A program made the translations under genes and the position numbers. The notes beneath the pieces are model-generated. The model ran no database searches, was not told where the DNA came from, and saw nothing but the letters and a program-made list of their open reading frames with translations. From Prochlorococcus marinus XMU1408 (GTDB lineage: Bacteria > Cyanobacteriota > Cyanobacteriia > PCC-6307 > Cyanobiaceae): 64,000 nucleotides of DNA. This document shows, in pieces, positions 29,212-39,799 of this stretch. The stretch covers positions 186,001 through 250,000 of the forward strand of contig NZ_QJUE01000001.1 of the NCBI RefSeq assembly GCF_003208055.1, read 5' to 3'. Positions within the stretch are counted from its first letter, which is position 1; each line of letters starts with the position of its first letter.

Positions 29212-29712
29212 CTAAGGATCTTCAGCTTTCATTCGATCTCTTATTGAAAGTTCTGAAATGGAAGTTTTTGCTAGGGCAGCATTACTTAATGATTTAATCC
29301 CAGTTATCTCGTCACCACACCACAATGGGATGTTGATTTCTTCGGATTCAGAATTTAATTCAATTTCAGCAATTTTTAAAGAAGAATTCGAACCTTCAAA
29401 AGAGTCAACTACCCAATTTTTTCCGTTGATTTTTACTTGAGAACGAGTTTTAGTAATTTTATATTTTGATAAGTTGAATAATTCTATAGCATCTTTAATA
29501 GGAATAGAATATTCAAATTCATAGTTTACTAATCCATTTATAGAAGATTTTAAAGTTATATAAGATTTTTTTTTATCTATTATCCTGACTCTAATATTCC
29601 AATCATCTAAATTTGAATTTAAATAGGCTTGGCTAAAATCCTCAATAATTAGTACTTGAGATTTCCAATCATCATTTTTAACTAAGAATCTTCTTTCGAT
29701 TTCTATGCCCAT
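29212..29712 (-). CDS. CYTH-domain / triphosphate tunnel enzyme
   Basis: A 166-residue CYTH-superfamily protein. The signature EIERRFLV begins at residue 4, with basic and acidic strands after it (RVRIIDKKKSYITLKS, YEFEYSIPI, KTRSQV, AEIELNSE) as expected for the eight-stranded triphosphate tunnel. Family members hydrolyse inorganic triphosphate or other organic triphosphates with a metal ion; the substrate here is unknown. It follows nadK by 6 bases on the same strand, so it is part of the ndh-nadK operon. Confidence 0.85.
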   Translation of the reverse strand: MGIEIERRFLVKNDDWKSQVLIIEDFSQAYLNSNLDDWNIRVRIIDKKKSYITLKSSINGLVNYEFEYSIPIKDAIELFNLSKYKITKTRSQVKINGKNWVVDSFEGSNSSLKIAEIELNSESEEINIPLWCGDEITGIKSLSNAALAKTSISELSIRDRMKAEDP

Positions 29713-29718
29713 AATTAA

Positions 29719-30624
29719 TTATTTATGTCTTTCACTAAGACTACTAGCCCAATGAAGTTTTTGAGTAATTGTTTTATAATAAGAAAGATTTTCATCTAAA
29801 ATAATTATTGATGTTGAATGATTAGATTTCTTGATTAAGCATTTGTCATTAGCTTCAATTATGCATCCACTAGATCCATCCAGCCATAACTTTATTTTTT
29901 GCTTTTTTTCTTTTATTGGTTTTATAACTAATTGAGATTCAGGAGGAACAACAATTGGTCTACTTGCCAAACTCATAGGACATATAGCGCTTACTATGAT
30001 GGCGTCTAATGAAGGGTGTATGATTGGACCCCCTGCGGCCATTCCATAAGCAGTAGAGCCTGTTGGAGTTGAGAAGATAAGACCATCGCCTTTATATTTG
30101 TCAACTGCTTCTCCATCTATTTCAAGTTCAAGACTGCAAGTTGGTGCTATTTCGTCTGTACAAGAGCGAAAATAAAAATCATTCAGAGCGAAAAATGAAC
30201 TTTTTATTTTGCTTTCATTATTACTTTTTTCAGTAAATACTGTTGCCTCAAGCATCATTCTTTTTTGTATGTTGAACTTATTATTTGAAACTCTTTCCCA
30301 AAAATTCTCTTGCTTTAAAATATGACGATCATGTGTCAAAAATCCTAGATTCCCTCCAACATTAAAACTCAGAATAGGTATATTTATTGTAGATAAATGT
30401 CTTGCTGCTTTTAAAACAGTTCCATCCCCTCCTAATACTAAAGCTATCTCTGGTAAACCTGCGGACATTGAAATTAACTCATTAAAATTATTTGTTTCTA
30501 TGCTTATTTCGAAAATTAGAACTTTTTTACCATAACCTTCAATTATTTTTTTGCAATTTAAGGCTTCATGATATGCAGAATGGCTATCTGATCGATATAA
30601 GATCCAGATCAGATTTGATGTCAT
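29719..30624 (-). CDS. nadK: NAD kinase
   Basis: A 301-residue NAD kinase that makes NADP from NAD. It has the GGDGTVLKAAR motif (about residue 64), the NVGGNLGFLTHD stretch, and the GDGLIFSTPTGSTAYGMAAGGP core with the catalytic region. Cyanobacteria carry two NAD kinases and I do not see which type this is. It starts 9 bases after ndhE on the same strand, linking NADP supply with NDH-1 genes, and is followed by the CYTH gene. Confidence 0.93.
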   Translation of the reverse strand: MTSNLIWILYRSDSHSAYHEALNCKKIIEGYGKKVLIFEISIETNNFNELISMSAGLPEIALVLGGDGTVLKAARHLSTINIPILSFNVGGNLGFLTHDRHILKQENFWERVSNNKFNIQKRMMLEATVFTEKSNNESKIKSSFFALNDFYFRSCTDEIAPTCSLELEIDGEAVDKYKGDGLIFSTPTGSTAYGMAAGGPIIHPSLDAIIVSAICPMSLASRPIVVPPESQLVIKPIKEKKQKIKLWLDGSSGCIIEANDKCLIKKSNHSTSIIILDENLSYYKTITQKLHWASSLSERHK

Positions 30625-30633
30625 TAATAATAT

Positions 30634-30963
30634 CTACCATTTAAGTAGATTGAAACTCTCCATATCAATAGTAACTCTATTCCTATACAATGAAAGTAAT
30701 ATTGCTAGACCAACAGCAGCCTCGGCTGCCGCTACAGTTATAACAAAAATTGAAAATACTTGTCCTCTTATTATCGATCCATCTATATAGGATGAAAAAC
30801 TCATAAGATTTATATTTACTGCATTTAACATTAATTCAATACTCATTAATACCCGAACAGCATTTCTACTATTTATTAATCCCCATACACCTGTGCAGAA
30901 TAGAAAGGCAGCAACTATAAGATAAGCCTGAAGAGGTACCGGACCAACTGAATTTTCTAACAT
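30634..30963 (-). CDS. ndhE: NDH-1 subunit 4L (NuoK-like)
   Basis: A 109-residue three-helix membrane subunit. It starts at [22 protein letters not shown] and carries the conserved Glu in [11 protein letters not shown] (helix 2) and a second one in [12 protein letters not shown] (helix 3), both needed for proton coupling in this family. It is third from the end of the ndhA-I-G-E-nadK-CYTH run, 34 bases after ndhG. The start at ATG 30963 fits the family length. Confidence 0.94.
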   Translation of the reverse strand: MLENSVGPVPLQAYLIVAAFLFCTGVWGLINSRNAVRVLMSIELMLNAVNINLMSFSSYIDGSIIRGQVFSIFVITVAAAEAAVGLAILLSLYRNRVTIDMESFNLLKW

Positions 30964-30997
30964 TTTAGTAAGTTAATTTTTATATTTCATATTAAAT

Positions 30998-31600
30998 TCA
31001 TTTTAAACTATTTTCAGAAAGAAGAGGAATTTTCTTATCACTTAAGGAGTTTTGATTATTTAAATCAATTTTCTCTTTTGTAGGAATTGTAATATCTCTT
31101 CTTGCTAACACAATTGCTCCAATCATAGCCATTAACAACAAAATTGAAGCAAGTTCAAAAGGTAATAAGTAATCAGTAAATAAATGCTCTCCAATTCTTT
31201 CTGTTGCTTCTTCACCAATAGAGGCTGGCCCTGGTAAGTTCCATTTGGTGGTAATGCTAACACGCAATAATAGGATTAATAATCCACCACATACCCCACC
31301 AGAAATCAATTTTCTAGTTCTAAGACCTTTAATTGGTTTTAACTTTTCTTTATTATTAACTAACATAATTGCAAATAATATCAAAACATTTACAGCTCCT
31401 ACATATACAAGAATTTGAGCTGCAGCGACAAAACTAGCATTTAGCAAAAGATATAAACCTGCTACAGCCATAAATACTCCGCCTAATAAAAATGCTGAGT
31501 AAACAATATTTTCTAATAAAACAACTGCCAAACTTCCAGAAACTATGACGGCACTAAGAATTAGAAAGCAAATTAATTCTGTTGAATAAGCGATATTCAT
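30998..31600 (-). CDS. ndhG: NDH-1 subunit 6 (NuoJ-like)
   Basis: A 200-residue membrane subunit with five hydrophobic segments; the conserved [23 protein letters not shown] helix is diagnostic. A charged C-terminal tail (about 170-200) projects to the cytoplasm. Its ATG overlaps the ndhI stop by 4 bases. It is part of the proton-pumping membrane domain of NDH-1. Confidence 0.94.
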   Translation of the reverse strand: MNIAYSTELICFLILSAVIVSGSLAVVLLENIVYSAFLLGGVFMAVAGLYLLLNASFVAAAQILVYVGAVNVLILFAIMLVNNKEKLKPIKGLRTRKLISGGVCGGLLILLLRVSITTKWNLPGPASIGEEATERIGEHLFTDYLLPFELASILLLMAMIGAIVLARRDITIPTKEKIDLNNQNSLSDKKIPLLSENSLK

Positions 31601-32253
31601 TTGTTAGTAGAATTTAATTTATTTGGAACCATATCCGACGAATTATTATTACCTTCTTCTTCTGATTTCTCTGCTTGCAGTTCTTTTATAATCTGACTTG
31701 GAAGCTTACCTGCTCTTTGTTGGTTCGCGGGTAATTCATGAGGGTCCATTATGCCCTTTGGCAAATAGGGTAATTCTCTGAGAGGACGAACTGATGGATC
31801 TGAAGTTACGCTTGTTGGTAGTCTTCCAAGAGCAACATTATCGTAGTTAAGGCTATGTCTATCAAATGCAGACAGTTCATATTCTTCTGTCATTGACAAG
31901 CAATTTGTAGGGCAATATTCAACGCAATTTCCACAAAAAATACATGCACCAAAGTCAATAGAATAATTTCTCAATTCTTTTTTCTTGGTTTCTTTATTCA
32001 TTACCCAATCAACGACTGGCAGATTGATTGGGCATACCCTTACGCAAACCTCGCATGCAATGCACTTGTCAAACTCATAATGAATCCTTCCTCTGTAACG
32101 CTCAGATGGAATTAGCTTTTCGTAAGGATATTGAACCGTTACAGGTCTTCGACGCATGTGGTCGAATGTAACGCCAAGTCCATCAACTAAATATTTCGCT
32201 GCACTAACGGCTTCTTTAGTGTAGTCGGCAACTTTTTCAAGGAAACCAAGCAT
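31597..32253 (-). CDS. ndhI: NDH-1 subunit I, 8Fe-4S ferredoxin-like
   Basis: A 218-residue hydrophilic-arm subunit with two 4Fe-4S motifs, [12 protein letters not shown] (about 61-72) and [12 protein letters not shown] (about 103-114), which carry electrons toward quinone. N-terminal [25 protein letters not shown] is typical of the cyanobacterial/plastid protein. A C-terminal extension after about residue 150 is Ser/Asn/Glu-rich and poorly conserved. It lies 110 bases after ndhA and overlaps ndhG by 4 bases. Confidence 0.96.
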   Translation of the reverse strand: MLGFLEKVADYTKEAVSAAKYLVDGLGVTFDHMRRRPVTVQYPYEKLIPSERYRGRIHYEFDKCIACEVCVRVCPINLPVVDWVMNKETKKKELRNYSIDFGACIFCGNCVEYCPTNCLSMTEEYELSAFDRHSLNYDNVALGRLPTSVTSDPSVRPLRELPYLPKGIMDPHELPANQQRAGKLPSQIIKELQAEKSEEEGNNNSSDMVPNKLNSTNK

Positions 32254-32363
32254 ATTAAATTTGCTGCCGGCGGCCTCTAATTACAATACTCATTATACAG
32301 TTTTTTTCAATTAAATGTAGGTACTTTTACTTAAAAAAACCTAGCTAGTGTGTTGCTTTTCCA

Positions 32364-33482
32364 TTATCCGCCAAATGTCATCGGAAATGCCAATTTAAGT
32401 GAAGCAGTTACAAGTAAATTGACCAATGAAATAGGTAAAAGAAACTTCCATCCTAAATCAAGTAATTGATCAATTCGAACTCTTGGAGTAGTCCATCTCA
32501 ATAAAATTGCTAAAAAAACCAGTAAATAAGCCTTCAGAATTGTCATTACAATTCCAAGAGATGCAGCAATAATTTGAACTAATGGATTATCAATTGAAAG
32601 ACCTATCAAAGATGAAAACCAATCAATTGAGATAGGAAATCCCCAACCTCCTAGGTAGAGAACGGAAACAAGTAATGCAGATAAAACAAGATTTATGTAT
32701 CCAGCCAAGTAAAACAGAGCAAATTTCATACCCGCATACTCAGTCTGATAACCAGCTACAAGTTCTTCTTCTGCCTCAGGTAAATCAAAAGGTAGTCTCT
32801 CGCATTCAGCTAATGCACAGATCCAAAAAATTATAAAACCTACAGGTTGTCGCCATATGTTCCAGCTAAGAAAACCGGCAGTATTTTGTTGCTCAACTAT
32901 ATCGACAGTACTCAATGAATTGCTCATCATAACTATTGCTAACACCGCTAGCGCTAATGGAATTTCATAACTAATTGATTGAGCGGCAGCTCTAAGTCCA
33001 CCTAGCAAAGAATATTTATTATTTGAAGAGTAGCCACTCATTAGTAGACCAATAGGTTGAATACTACTTAGAGCAATCCATAAAAAGATTCCTATGCCTA
33101 CATTGCTTATTAAAAGATTTTGACCAAAAGGAACAATTAACCAAGATAGAATTACAGGAACTAATACTAATATTGGACCAACTGTAAAAAGAACGCTGTC
33201 TGCCCTTGCGGGAATAATGTCTTCTTTTACTAAAAGTTTCAAACCGTCAGCCATTGGCTGAAGAATTCCAAGTGCACCTGCATATTCAGGCCCAATTCTT
33301 TGTTGAGCTGCTGCAGAAATTTTTCGTTCAAGCCAAACTGTTACTAAGACCCCAATTACAGCTGAAACCAATACTAAAAGCATTGGAAGAGGGATCCATA
33401 AAAGATGTGCTAATTCATGAGATAAACCAAGGTTTTGAACACCTTGGGTAAAACTCATCTCAAGGTCTATACCTGAATTCAC
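32364..33482 (-). CDS. ndhA: NDH-1 subunit 1 (NuoH-like)
   Basis: A 372-residue quinone-site membrane subunit with about eight helices. Signatures include [21 protein letters not shown] and the acidic loop [27 protein letters not shown] near the quinone channel. The GTG start at [13 protein letters not shown] matches the family N-terminus; ATG at 33458 would remove 8 residues. It heads the ndhA-I-G-E run. gltA ends 75 bases upstream on the same strand and could share a transcript. Confidence 0.95.
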   Translation of the reverse strand: MNSGIDLEMSFTQGVQNLGLSHELAHLLWIPLPMLLVLVSAVIGVLVTVWLERKISAAAQQRIGPEYAGALGILQPMADGLKLLVKEDIIPARADSVLFTVGPILVLVPVILSWLIVPFGQNLLISNVGIGIFLWIALSSIQPIGLLMSGYSSNNKYSLLGGLRAAAQSISYEIPLALAVLAIVMMSNSLSTVDIVEQQNTAGFLSWNIWRQPVGFIIFWICALAECERLPFDLPEAEEELVAGYQTEYAGMKFALFYLAGYINLVLSALLVSVLYLGGWGFPISIDWFSSLIGLSIDNPLVQIIAASLGIVMTILKAYLLVFLAILLRWTTPRVRIDQLLDLGWKFLLPISLVNLLVTASLKLAFPMTFGG

Positions 33483-33557
33483 TTCTGATATTTGATCTAA
33501 TAATAAGGTTAGTGTAATTTTGAATTAATTTAAAATTCGAAAAAAATAAATTTCAAA

Positions 33558-34685
33558 TTATCTGCTCTCAAGAGGCTGCCAATTTCTAATTTTTGCTCCT
33601 TCATAAATTTGTGATGGTCTGAAAATTCTATTTGCTCCAAGTTGCTCTCTCCAGTGAGCCAACCAACCAGCAACTCTGGAAATCGCAAAAACAGGTGTAA
33701 ACAAATCTCGAGGAATACCAAGCTTTCGGTAAACAAGTCCGGAATAAAAGTCAACATTTGGGAATATACCTTTTGGCCCCAGCTTGGAAATAGCCTCTTC
33801 TTCAAGTGCTTTGGCTACTTCATACATTTCATCTTTACCAAATTCCAAGAAAAGTTCCTCTGCGAAGGCTTGTAAAATTGTTGCTCTAGGGTCTTTGACT
33901 CGATACTCCCTGTGTCCAAAGCCCATGATTTTCCTTTTTTTTTCAATTGCATCATTGAGAAATGAAGAGGCTTCATCAGGTCTTCCAATTTCTTCTAACA
34001 TTGCTATCACATCTTCATTGGCCCCTCCATGAAGAGGACCGGCTAATGTCCCAACGGCAGAAGCCACGACGGCATAAGGATCAGTTAATGTGCTTGCAGT
34101 TACTCTTGCGCTGAATGTACTTGCATTGAGACTGTGCTCGGCATGAAGAATTAAACATCTGTCGAAAACTCTTGCTGCAAGAGGACTTGGCTCCCTCTCG
34201 GTGAGCATATAAAGGAAATTGGAAGAGTAAGGTAAATCATCTTGAGGTTGAATTGGATCGTCTCCTTTTCTTATTTGCTCGAAAGCAGCAACCATAGTTG
34301 GAATTTTTGCAATCAACCTCACAACTGCGTCGTAGATATATTTTGGATCATCAATTGCTCTTCGAGAATAAAAGAGGCCCAAAGATGCAGCACTTGCTTG
34401 AAGAGCATCCATAGGATGCCCAGACTCTGGAAAACACTTGAGCATATCTCTAATTCTAAAGCTCACTCGTCTATGCATTTGAACGTCCTTTTCAAATTTC
34501 TCAAGCTCATTTTCAGTGGGAAGTTCTCCCCAGATCAAGAGAAATGCAGTTTCTAAAAAACTACTTTTTTGGGCTAGCTCAGATATTGGATAACCTCTGT
34601 AGCTAAGCCTTCCTTCTGTTCCATTTATTTCGCATATCCCTGAGTTGGTTACTGGAACCCCTTCCAAGCCTGGTTTTAGAACCAA
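33558..34685 (-). CDS. gltA: Citrate synthase
   Basis: A 375-residue type II citrate synthase that joins acetyl-CoA and oxaloacetate. Catalytic His and Asp regions are visible in HAEHSLNAST, GPLHGGANE and MGFGHREYRVKDPR. The N-terminal GLEGVPVTNSGICEI and GRLSYRGYPI are family signatures. The TTG start at 34685 is the only reasonable one (MVLKPGLEGV). It leads the incomplete TCA route feeding 2-oxoglutarate for nitrogen assimilation. The gap to the DUF3352 gene upstream is 135 bases. Confidence 0.94.
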   Translation of the reverse strand: MVLKPGLEGVPVTNSGICEINGTEGRLSYRGYPISELAQKSSFLETAFLLIWGELPTENELEKFEKDVQMHRRVSFRIRDMLKCFPESGHPMDALQASAASLGLFYSRRAIDDPKYIYDAVVRLIAKIPTMVAAFEQIRKGDDPIQPQDDLPYSSNFLYMLTEREPSPLAARVFDRCLILHAEHSLNASTFSARVTASTLTDPYAVVASAVGTLAGPLHGGANEDVIAMLEEIGRPDEASSFLNDAIEKKRKIMGFGHREYRVKDPRATILQAFAEELFLEFGKDEMYEVAKALEEEAISKLGPKGIFPNVDFYSGLVYRKLGIPRDLFTPVFAISRVAGWLAHWREQLGANRIFRPSQIYEGAKIRNWQPLESR

Positions 34686-34820
34686 ATTAGTTGTCTTTTT
34701 TTCGTTATCTATGGCTTTAGCTCCTGCAAAACAATTTTCTGTTCAATTGAAAAATTTTCAACTTGAACTTTATTTTATAGAATTAAACTATATTTTTAAT
34801 ATAGCACTTTAAACTTTTTA

Positions 34821-36407
34821 TCAACTTGTTTTTAAGTTGATTTTAACTTTAATGAAGTCTGGATAATTAATTGTAGGTACTGCAATGGCTATATCAATAT
34901 CCTGAGGAGGATTTAGTGTGTTTCCTAACATAGTTTTCAATAAGATATATGGATAGAAACTATTTAAAATTTCTTTAGTTTTTTCTTTCCCTAAATGAAT
35001 TTTTAGGACATCATCAAAATCATTAAATTCATTTGTATTCTGTTCATTATCTGAATAATTTTTGAGGTAGTTTGTATTATCAAAATTTGATATAGAAGAT
35101 AAGTTTTGACTCCAAATGTAAGTCTTGTCATCTTCTTCGACAATTGCCTCAATGTTATCTTTTAGCTCATATGCATTATTTTCATTTGTACTTATTTTTG
35201 ACCAAATCTCTAGCTGTCTGCTTTTAAAATCTAGATTTGAATTCAAAAAATTCTCTTTTTTTAGAATATCATCTATCTCTGTCTTTTTCGTATCAGATTT
35301 CCTAGTTAAAATCAACCAGTCTTTATCATTTATCCAAATCAAATTTCCTTGAGAGTTTTCAAGAATTATTTTTAAGAGCTCAGAATAATCTGAGGTTGTT
35401 GATTCTTTGATAATAGAGGCTATTAGCTTTTGATATGGATGGACAGAATCTTTCTGGAAATACTGCTTGGGATTGTCAACTAATATATAATTCTGAGGCA
35501 ATTCAGATTCCTTTTTTATATCAATTAAATTAGAATTAATATCTTTAACTGGCATTTTAGTTTTAACATTGTAAGCTAATATTCCTTCTAAGTTTAATTT
35601 ATTTTTATCTACATTTAAAGAAGATAGTAAATTGTCTACCTTGTTTATATTCAATAAATCTTCTTCTTGACCAATAAGATTTAAAATCTTTTTTGGAGAC
35701 ATTTCTAATAATAACAATCCGTCTTTAAGATTATCCTTTAATTGAATATTCTTATACATTTTTTTTGTATTTATTATATTGCTATCTAATTCTTCTATTG
35801 AAGATTGTATGATATTAGGATTGGATGATATTAAAAGATTACCTTCATCATTTGCAAAGTAGATTGAGTTGTTTGAATTAATTTGTTTTGAAATTATTTC
35901 TGTTTTTGAGGTGCTGATTTTATTGCTTTGATTAGTACTCTCATCAACAACTTTTGATCCTAAAATAGATTCTAATTCTTGTTTAATATTTACATCTTCT
36001 TTTATTGCTAAGACCATCAACCAATCATTTATAGTTTTTTTGTTTGAATCAAATACTGCAAAGCTCCCATAATCTCCTACCCATTTTGAGATGTCTTTTG
36101 CAAAATTAAAGCCAATTAATTGAAAAGAGGAATCTCTAATAAAACCTACTTTTTTGTTTATGGCGTGTTTACTAACTTTATCTTGATAATTTTCGATGTA
36201 ATTTGGAAGTAAGCCTGGATTCAGCTTCCAGTGGAATACGAGATCAGTATTCTTTGGTATATATTTTGAGGAAACCGGAGCATTGAATGATTCTTCATTG
36301 AACTTAGGGATTTGCGTAAGATGCTTATTGCGCCAGATAAATATCCCAGTCAAAATTGATAAAATTACTATTGCAGATATTAAAAAATAAGATTGAAGTG
36401 ATTTCAT
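34821..36407 (-). CDS. DUF3352 membrane-anchored protein
   Basis: A 528-residue protein with an N-terminal hydrophobic anchor or uncleaved signal (about 8-25) and a large Lys/Asn/Ser-rich extracytoplasmic domain. The YIPKNTDLVFHWKLNPGLLPNYI segment and the repeated lone beta-rich blocks recall cyanobacterial DUF3352 proteins, of unknown function. No cysteines, catalytic motif or lipobox are evident. Its base composition is very AT-rich and its sequence looks fast-evolving compared with the flanking gltA and trpB. It is divergent from the rhodanese gene. I assign no function. Confidence 0.75.
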   Translation of the reverse strand: MKSLQSYFLISAIVILSILTGIFIWRNKHLTQIPKFNEESFNAPVSSKYIPKNTDLVFHWKLNPGLLPNYIENYQDKVSKHAINKKVGFIRDSSFQLIGFNFAKDISKWVGDYGSFAVFDSNKKTINDWLMVLAIKEDVNIKQELESILGSKVVDESTNQSNKISTSKTEIISKQINSNNSIYFANDEGNLLISSNPNIIQSSIEELDSNIINTKKMYKNIQLKDNLKDGLLLLEMSPKKILNLIGQEEDLLNINKVDNLLSSLNVDKNKLNLEGILAYNVKTKMPVKDINSNLIDIKKESELPQNYILVDNPKQYFQKDSVHPYQKLIASIIKESTTSDYSELLKIILENSQGNLIWINDKDWLILTRKSDTKKTEIDDILKKENFLNSNLDFKSRQLEIWSKISTNENNAYELKDNIEAIVEEDDKTYIWSQNLSSISNFDNTNYLKNYSDNEQNTNEFNDFDDVLKIHLGKEKTKEILNSFYPYILLKTMLGNTLNPPQDIDIAIAVPTINYPDFIKVKINLKTS

Positions 36408-36483
36408 TTGTCATTATTTGAGCGTTTGTATCCTTTTTGAGCTTTGATAATAGAAAGTTTAATCTTTACTTAGAATCACAAAT

Positions 36484-36840
36484 ATGAACCAGAATAGTCC
36501 TTTAAATATATCTCCAAAAGAGTTAAATAAAATCTTAGAAGATGATTCTTCTGAAAAACCATTTATTGTAGATGTGAGGGAGGATAATGAAATTGCTATT
36601 GCCTCATTTTCATTCTCAGTATTACATCTACCTTTGAGCAAGGCTGCAAACTGGTCAGACAAAATAGGTGAACTGTTGCCGAAGGATCAGCCTGTTGTCG
36701 TTATTTGCCATGCGGGTGTGAGAAGTCTGAATTTTGGTATTTGGCTTCTAGAACAAGGAATAGCTAAAAGTGTTTGGAATCTTGTCGGAGGAATAGATGC
36801 TTGGAGCACAGATGTTGATCAATCTGTTCCAAGGTATTAA
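36484..36840 (+). CDS. Rhodanese-domain protein
   Basis: A 118-residue single-domain rhodanese. The active-site loop is ICHAGVRS with the sulfur-carrying Cys around residue 78. VDVREDNE and LVGGIDAWS are typical of the fold. It could take part in sulfur transfer or thiol chemistry; the donor and acceptor are unknown. It is divergent from the DUF3352 gene and convergent with trpB (12 bases apart). Confidence 0.88.
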   Translation: MNQNSPLNISPKELNKILEDDSSEKPFIVDVREDNEIAIASFSFSVLHLPLSKAANWSDKIGELLPKDQPVVVICHAGVRSLNFGIWLLEQGIAKSVWNLVGGIDAWSTDVDQSVPRY

Positions 36841-36852
36841 TAAGCTGTTATT

Positions 36853-38106
36853 TTATATTTCTGATCCTAGTTTTTCAGCAACTGTATTCACGTCTTTATC
36901 CCCTCTGCCAGAGCAGTTAATGACAATTTCAGAATTCTGATTGAGAGTTGGGCAAAGTTTTTCTAGATAGGCAAATGCATGAGCAGTCTCTAGAGCAGGA
37001 ATAATACCTTCCAATTTACTAACTAATTGCAGCGCTTCTATGGCTTCAGTGTCAGTAACAGCAGCATATTCAGCACGTCCAATTTCTTTGAAGTAACTAT
37101 GCTCCGGCCCAACCCCTGGATAATCAAGACCTGCGCTAATGGAATGAGCCTCCTCAACTTGCCCATCTTTGTCTTGTAGTAAGAGACTCATCGCGCCGTG
37201 GAGAACTCCTATTCTTCCTTCAGTAATTGTCGCTGCATGGCGACCTGTTTCGACTCCATCTCCCGCAGCTTCAACTCCAATCATTCTCACACTTTTGTCT
37301 TCAACAAAAGAATGGAAAAGACCCATCGCATTCGATCCCCCACCAACACAAGCAAGAAGAACATCGGGAGACCGCCCAAAAGCTTGTTTACATTGTTGCT
37401 TTGTTTCTTCTCCAATAACTGCGTGAAAATCTCTGACCAACATTGGATATGGATGTGGGCCTGCAACTGAACCGAGAATATAATGAGTCGTTTCAACATT
37501 AGTAACCCAATCCCGAATAGCTTCGCTGGTTGCATCTTTGAGTGTTGCTGTTCCACTTGTTACTGGCCTCACTGAGGCTCCAAGCAATTGCATTCGGAAT
37601 ACGTTTAAGGCTTGTCTTCTCATATCTTCTTTGCCCATATAGATAATGCACTCCAATCCAAAACGAGCGCAGACTGTCGCAGTTGCAACTCCATGCTGAC
37701 CAGCTCCAGTTTCAGCAATAATTCTTTTTTTTCCCATCCGAATCGCAAGGAGAGCTTGCCCAAGTGCATTATTTATTTTGTGTGCACCTGTGTGATTTAA
37801 ATCTTCTCTTTTAAGCCAAATCCTTGGACCTTTTAATGTATTTTTTCTGTAATGTTCAGTTAGTCTTGTGGCTTCATAAAGAGGAGTTGATCTTCCTACG
37901 TATGTTTTTAGTAAATGATTTAGTTCTGAATTGAATGAAGAATCTTTCCATGCTTCTTTAGCAGCTTGCTCTAATTCAATAAGAGCAGGTATTAAAGTTT
38001 CAGGAACATATTGCCCTCCATACTTACCAAATCGACCAAGAGCATTTGGCCTTGTTAAAGGAGATAAATCCGAATCTTTAAATTGTGTTGGGAGTGTACC
38101 TGTCAC
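36853..38106 (-). CDS. trpB: Tryptophan synthase beta chain
   Basis: A 417-residue PLP enzyme making tryptophan from indole and serine. It has the PLP lysine in HTGAHKINN (Lys about 104), the glycine loop GGGSNAMG and the [14 protein letters not shown]-terminus of TrpB1. The start is GTG. trpA is not adjacent, as is usual in cyanobacteria where trp genes are scattered. It is divergent from the SUI1 gene with 39 bases between starts. Confidence 0.96.
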   Translation of the reverse strand: MTGTLPTQFKDSDLSPLTRPNALGRFGKYGGQYVPETLIPALIELEQAAKEAWKDSSFNSELNHLLKTYVGRSTPLYEATRLTEHYRKNTLKGPRIWLKREDLNHTGAHKINNALGQALLAIRMGKKRIIAETGAGQHGVATATVCARFGLECIIYMGKEDMRRQALNVFRMQLLGASVRPVTSGTATLKDATSEAIRDWVTNVETTHYILGSVAGPHPYPMLVRDFHAVIGEETKQQCKQAFGRSPDVLLACVGGGSNAMGLFHSFVEDKSVRMIGVEAAGDGVETGRHAATITEGRIGVLHGAMSLLLQDKDGQVEEAHSISAGLDYPGVGPEHSYFKEIGRAEYAAVTDTEAIEALQLVSKLEGIIPALETAHAFAYLEKLCPTLNQNSEIVINCSGRGDKDVNTVAEKLGSEI

Positions 38107-38145
38107 CTTAGATTAAGAAAATAATTACCAGCCAAAAAGCAAAAA

Positions 38146-38469
38146 ATGTCCAAAGGTGGCTGGAGTGAGTTTAATGATCCTCTTAAGACAATAGGGAGTA
38201 ACACTCAAAATAGTGTTACTCCTAAAGGAAAGCGACAAGTTCGTTTAGAAAGAACTCGATCTGGAAAAAAAGGAAAACTTGTTACTGTCATCAAAGGACT
38301 TGAATTAGAGCAAGTAGAGGCAAAAAAAATTCTTAAGAATTTAAAAATAGCTTGCGGAACAGGTGGGGCTGTTAAAGGTGATTTTTTAGAGTTACAAGGA
38401 GATCAAATATCAAAAGCTCAGAATTTTCTTTTAAAGGAGGGTTTTAGGCCAAAACAAAGTGGAGGTTAA
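38146..38469 (+). CDS. SUI1/eIF1-family translation factor (YciH-like)
   Basis: A 107-residue protein with a C-terminal SUI1 domain: KGKLVTVIKGLE, LKIACGTGGAVKGD and EGFRPKQSGG are the conserved parts. YciH proteins help control translation-initiation fidelity in bacteria. The N-terminal 35 residues are Ser/Asn/Lys-rich and likely disordered. The next gene, cysC, starts 52 bases downstream on the same strand. Confidence 0.88.
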   Translation: MSKGGWSEFNDPLKTIGSNTQNSVTPKGKRQVRLERTRSGKKGKLVTVIKGLELEQVEAKKILKNLKIACGTGGAVKGDFLELQGDQISKAQNFLLKEGFRPKQSGG

Positions 38470-38521
38470 CAATAAACTGTGTCGATCAACATGGAGAATA
38501 GTAAACAATTAGTCTGCATTC

Positions 38522-39160
38522 ATGGAACAAAACTCTAAAAGTCCTCTATCAAAAGCCACCAATATAGTTTGGCACCAATCTTCAGTTGATAGAGAAGCTA
38601 GATCTCAGCAAAGAGGACATCGCAGCGCAATACTTTGGTTTACAGGTCTATCTGGTTCTGGAAAAAGCACACTAGCCAATGCAGTAAATGTAGCTCTACA
38701 CAAAGATGGTTATTCAACTTATGTTTTAGATGGTGACAACATCAGACATGGTTTATGCAAAGACTTGGGATTTTCTGATCTTGATAGGGAAGAAAATATC
38801 AGAAGAATTGGCGAAGTCTCTAAACTATTTCTTGACGCTGGAATCATTGTTTTAACTGCATTCGTATCTCCATTTAGAGTCGATCGCGATAATGCAAGAT
38901 CTTTAGTTGGAGAGAATGATTTTATAGAAATATATTGTTCAGCTGATCTAGGGGTTTGTGAAACAAGAGATACAAAAGGGCTTTACGCCAAGGCAAGAAA
39001 CGGAGACATCAAAGATTTTACTGGAATCTCAAGTCCTTATGAAGAACCTCAGTCTCCAGAATTGAAAATTGATACTGGAAATCTAGAGATTGATCAATGT
39101 GTAGATATAGTTACTAATTTGCTTGTTGAAAGAAAGATTATTTCAAAAATTGCTAAGTAA
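38522..39160 (+). CDS. cysC: Adenylylsulfate kinase
   Basis: A 212-residue APS kinase that makes PAPS. P-loop GLSGSGKST (42-50) and [16 protein letters not shown] plus the [13 protein letters not shown] stretch are hallmark motifs. The N-terminal [22 protein letters not shown] is normal for bacterial CysC. It acts in cytoplasmic sulfate assimilation between ATP sulfurylase and PAPS reductase. The ATG is standard. It converges with purE. Confidence 0.95.
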   Translation: MEQNSKSPLSKATNIVWHQSSVDREARSQQRGHRSAILWFTGLSGSGKSTLANAVNVALHKDGYSTYVLDGDNIRHGLCKDLGFSDLDREENIRRIGEVSKLFLDAGIIVLTAFVSPFRVDRDNARSLVGENDFIEIYCSADLGVCETRDTKGLYAKARNGDIKDFTGISSPYEEPQSPELKIDTGNLEIDQCVDIVTNLLVERKIISKIAK

Positions 39161-39184
39161 ATTAGTAAGTTAATGGAAAATTAA

Positions 39185-39721
39185 TTACATTTTTTCTAGA
39201 TAAGTTATAGCTCCAATCTCTTTAAGTGTGTGATCTTTTTTAACGACAAGGTCGTGCAGCTCACATCTGTAGGCGTTTAATTTATTTTTTAATTCAGTAT
39301 TGTTGATGGCTAAAATTTGAGTAGCCAAAAGGCCAGCATTTAGGCCCCCTTCTATGGCAACTGTTGCTACGGGGATGCCTGAGGGCATTTGCAAGATTGA
39401 ATACATAGAATCTATCCCTGAAAGTGCCTTGCTCTTGACGGGAACGCCTATGACAGGAAGGGTTGTAAGAGATGCTATCATTCCTGGTAGATGAGCAGCC
39501 CCGCCAGCCCCAGCAATTATCACTCCAAAACCATTTGATTCTGCCATTTGAGCAAAATCCATCATTTCTTTTGGAGTCCTATGAGCAGACAGAATCCTTA
39601 CTTCATTAGATATGCCAAATTGATCTAGAATTGCCACCGCAGGCTTAAGAGTTTTAAGATCTGAATCACTACCCATTACTACAGCTACTTGCTTAAATGT
39701 ATTAGCTTCAGTTAAAGACAA
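39185..39721 (-). CDS. purE: N5-carboxyaminoimidazole ribonucleotide mutase
   Basis: A 178-residue class I PurE that converts N5-CAIR to CAIR in purine synthesis. It has VVMGSDSDL (about 14-22), the SAHRTP catalytic loop (about 44-49) and the IIAGAGGAAHLPGM motif. Its length is standard. It sits between cysC (convergent) and nagA (divergent), with no purK adjacent. Confidence 0.95.
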   Translation of the reverse strand: MSLTEANTFKQVAVVMGSDSDLKTLKPAVAILDQFGISNEVRILSAHRTPKEMMDFAQMAESNGFGVIIAGAGGAAHLPGMIASLTTLPVIGVPVKSKALSGIDSMYSILQMPSGIPVATVAIEGGLNAGLLATQILAINNTELKNKLNAYRCELHDLVVKKDHTLKEIGAITYLEKM

Positions 39722-39799
39722 TTGTCAATTCTATAAATCTCATTTTTATAATGCCAATTATTTAAGAATTCTGCATTAATTATTTTTAGTTTTTAAGAA

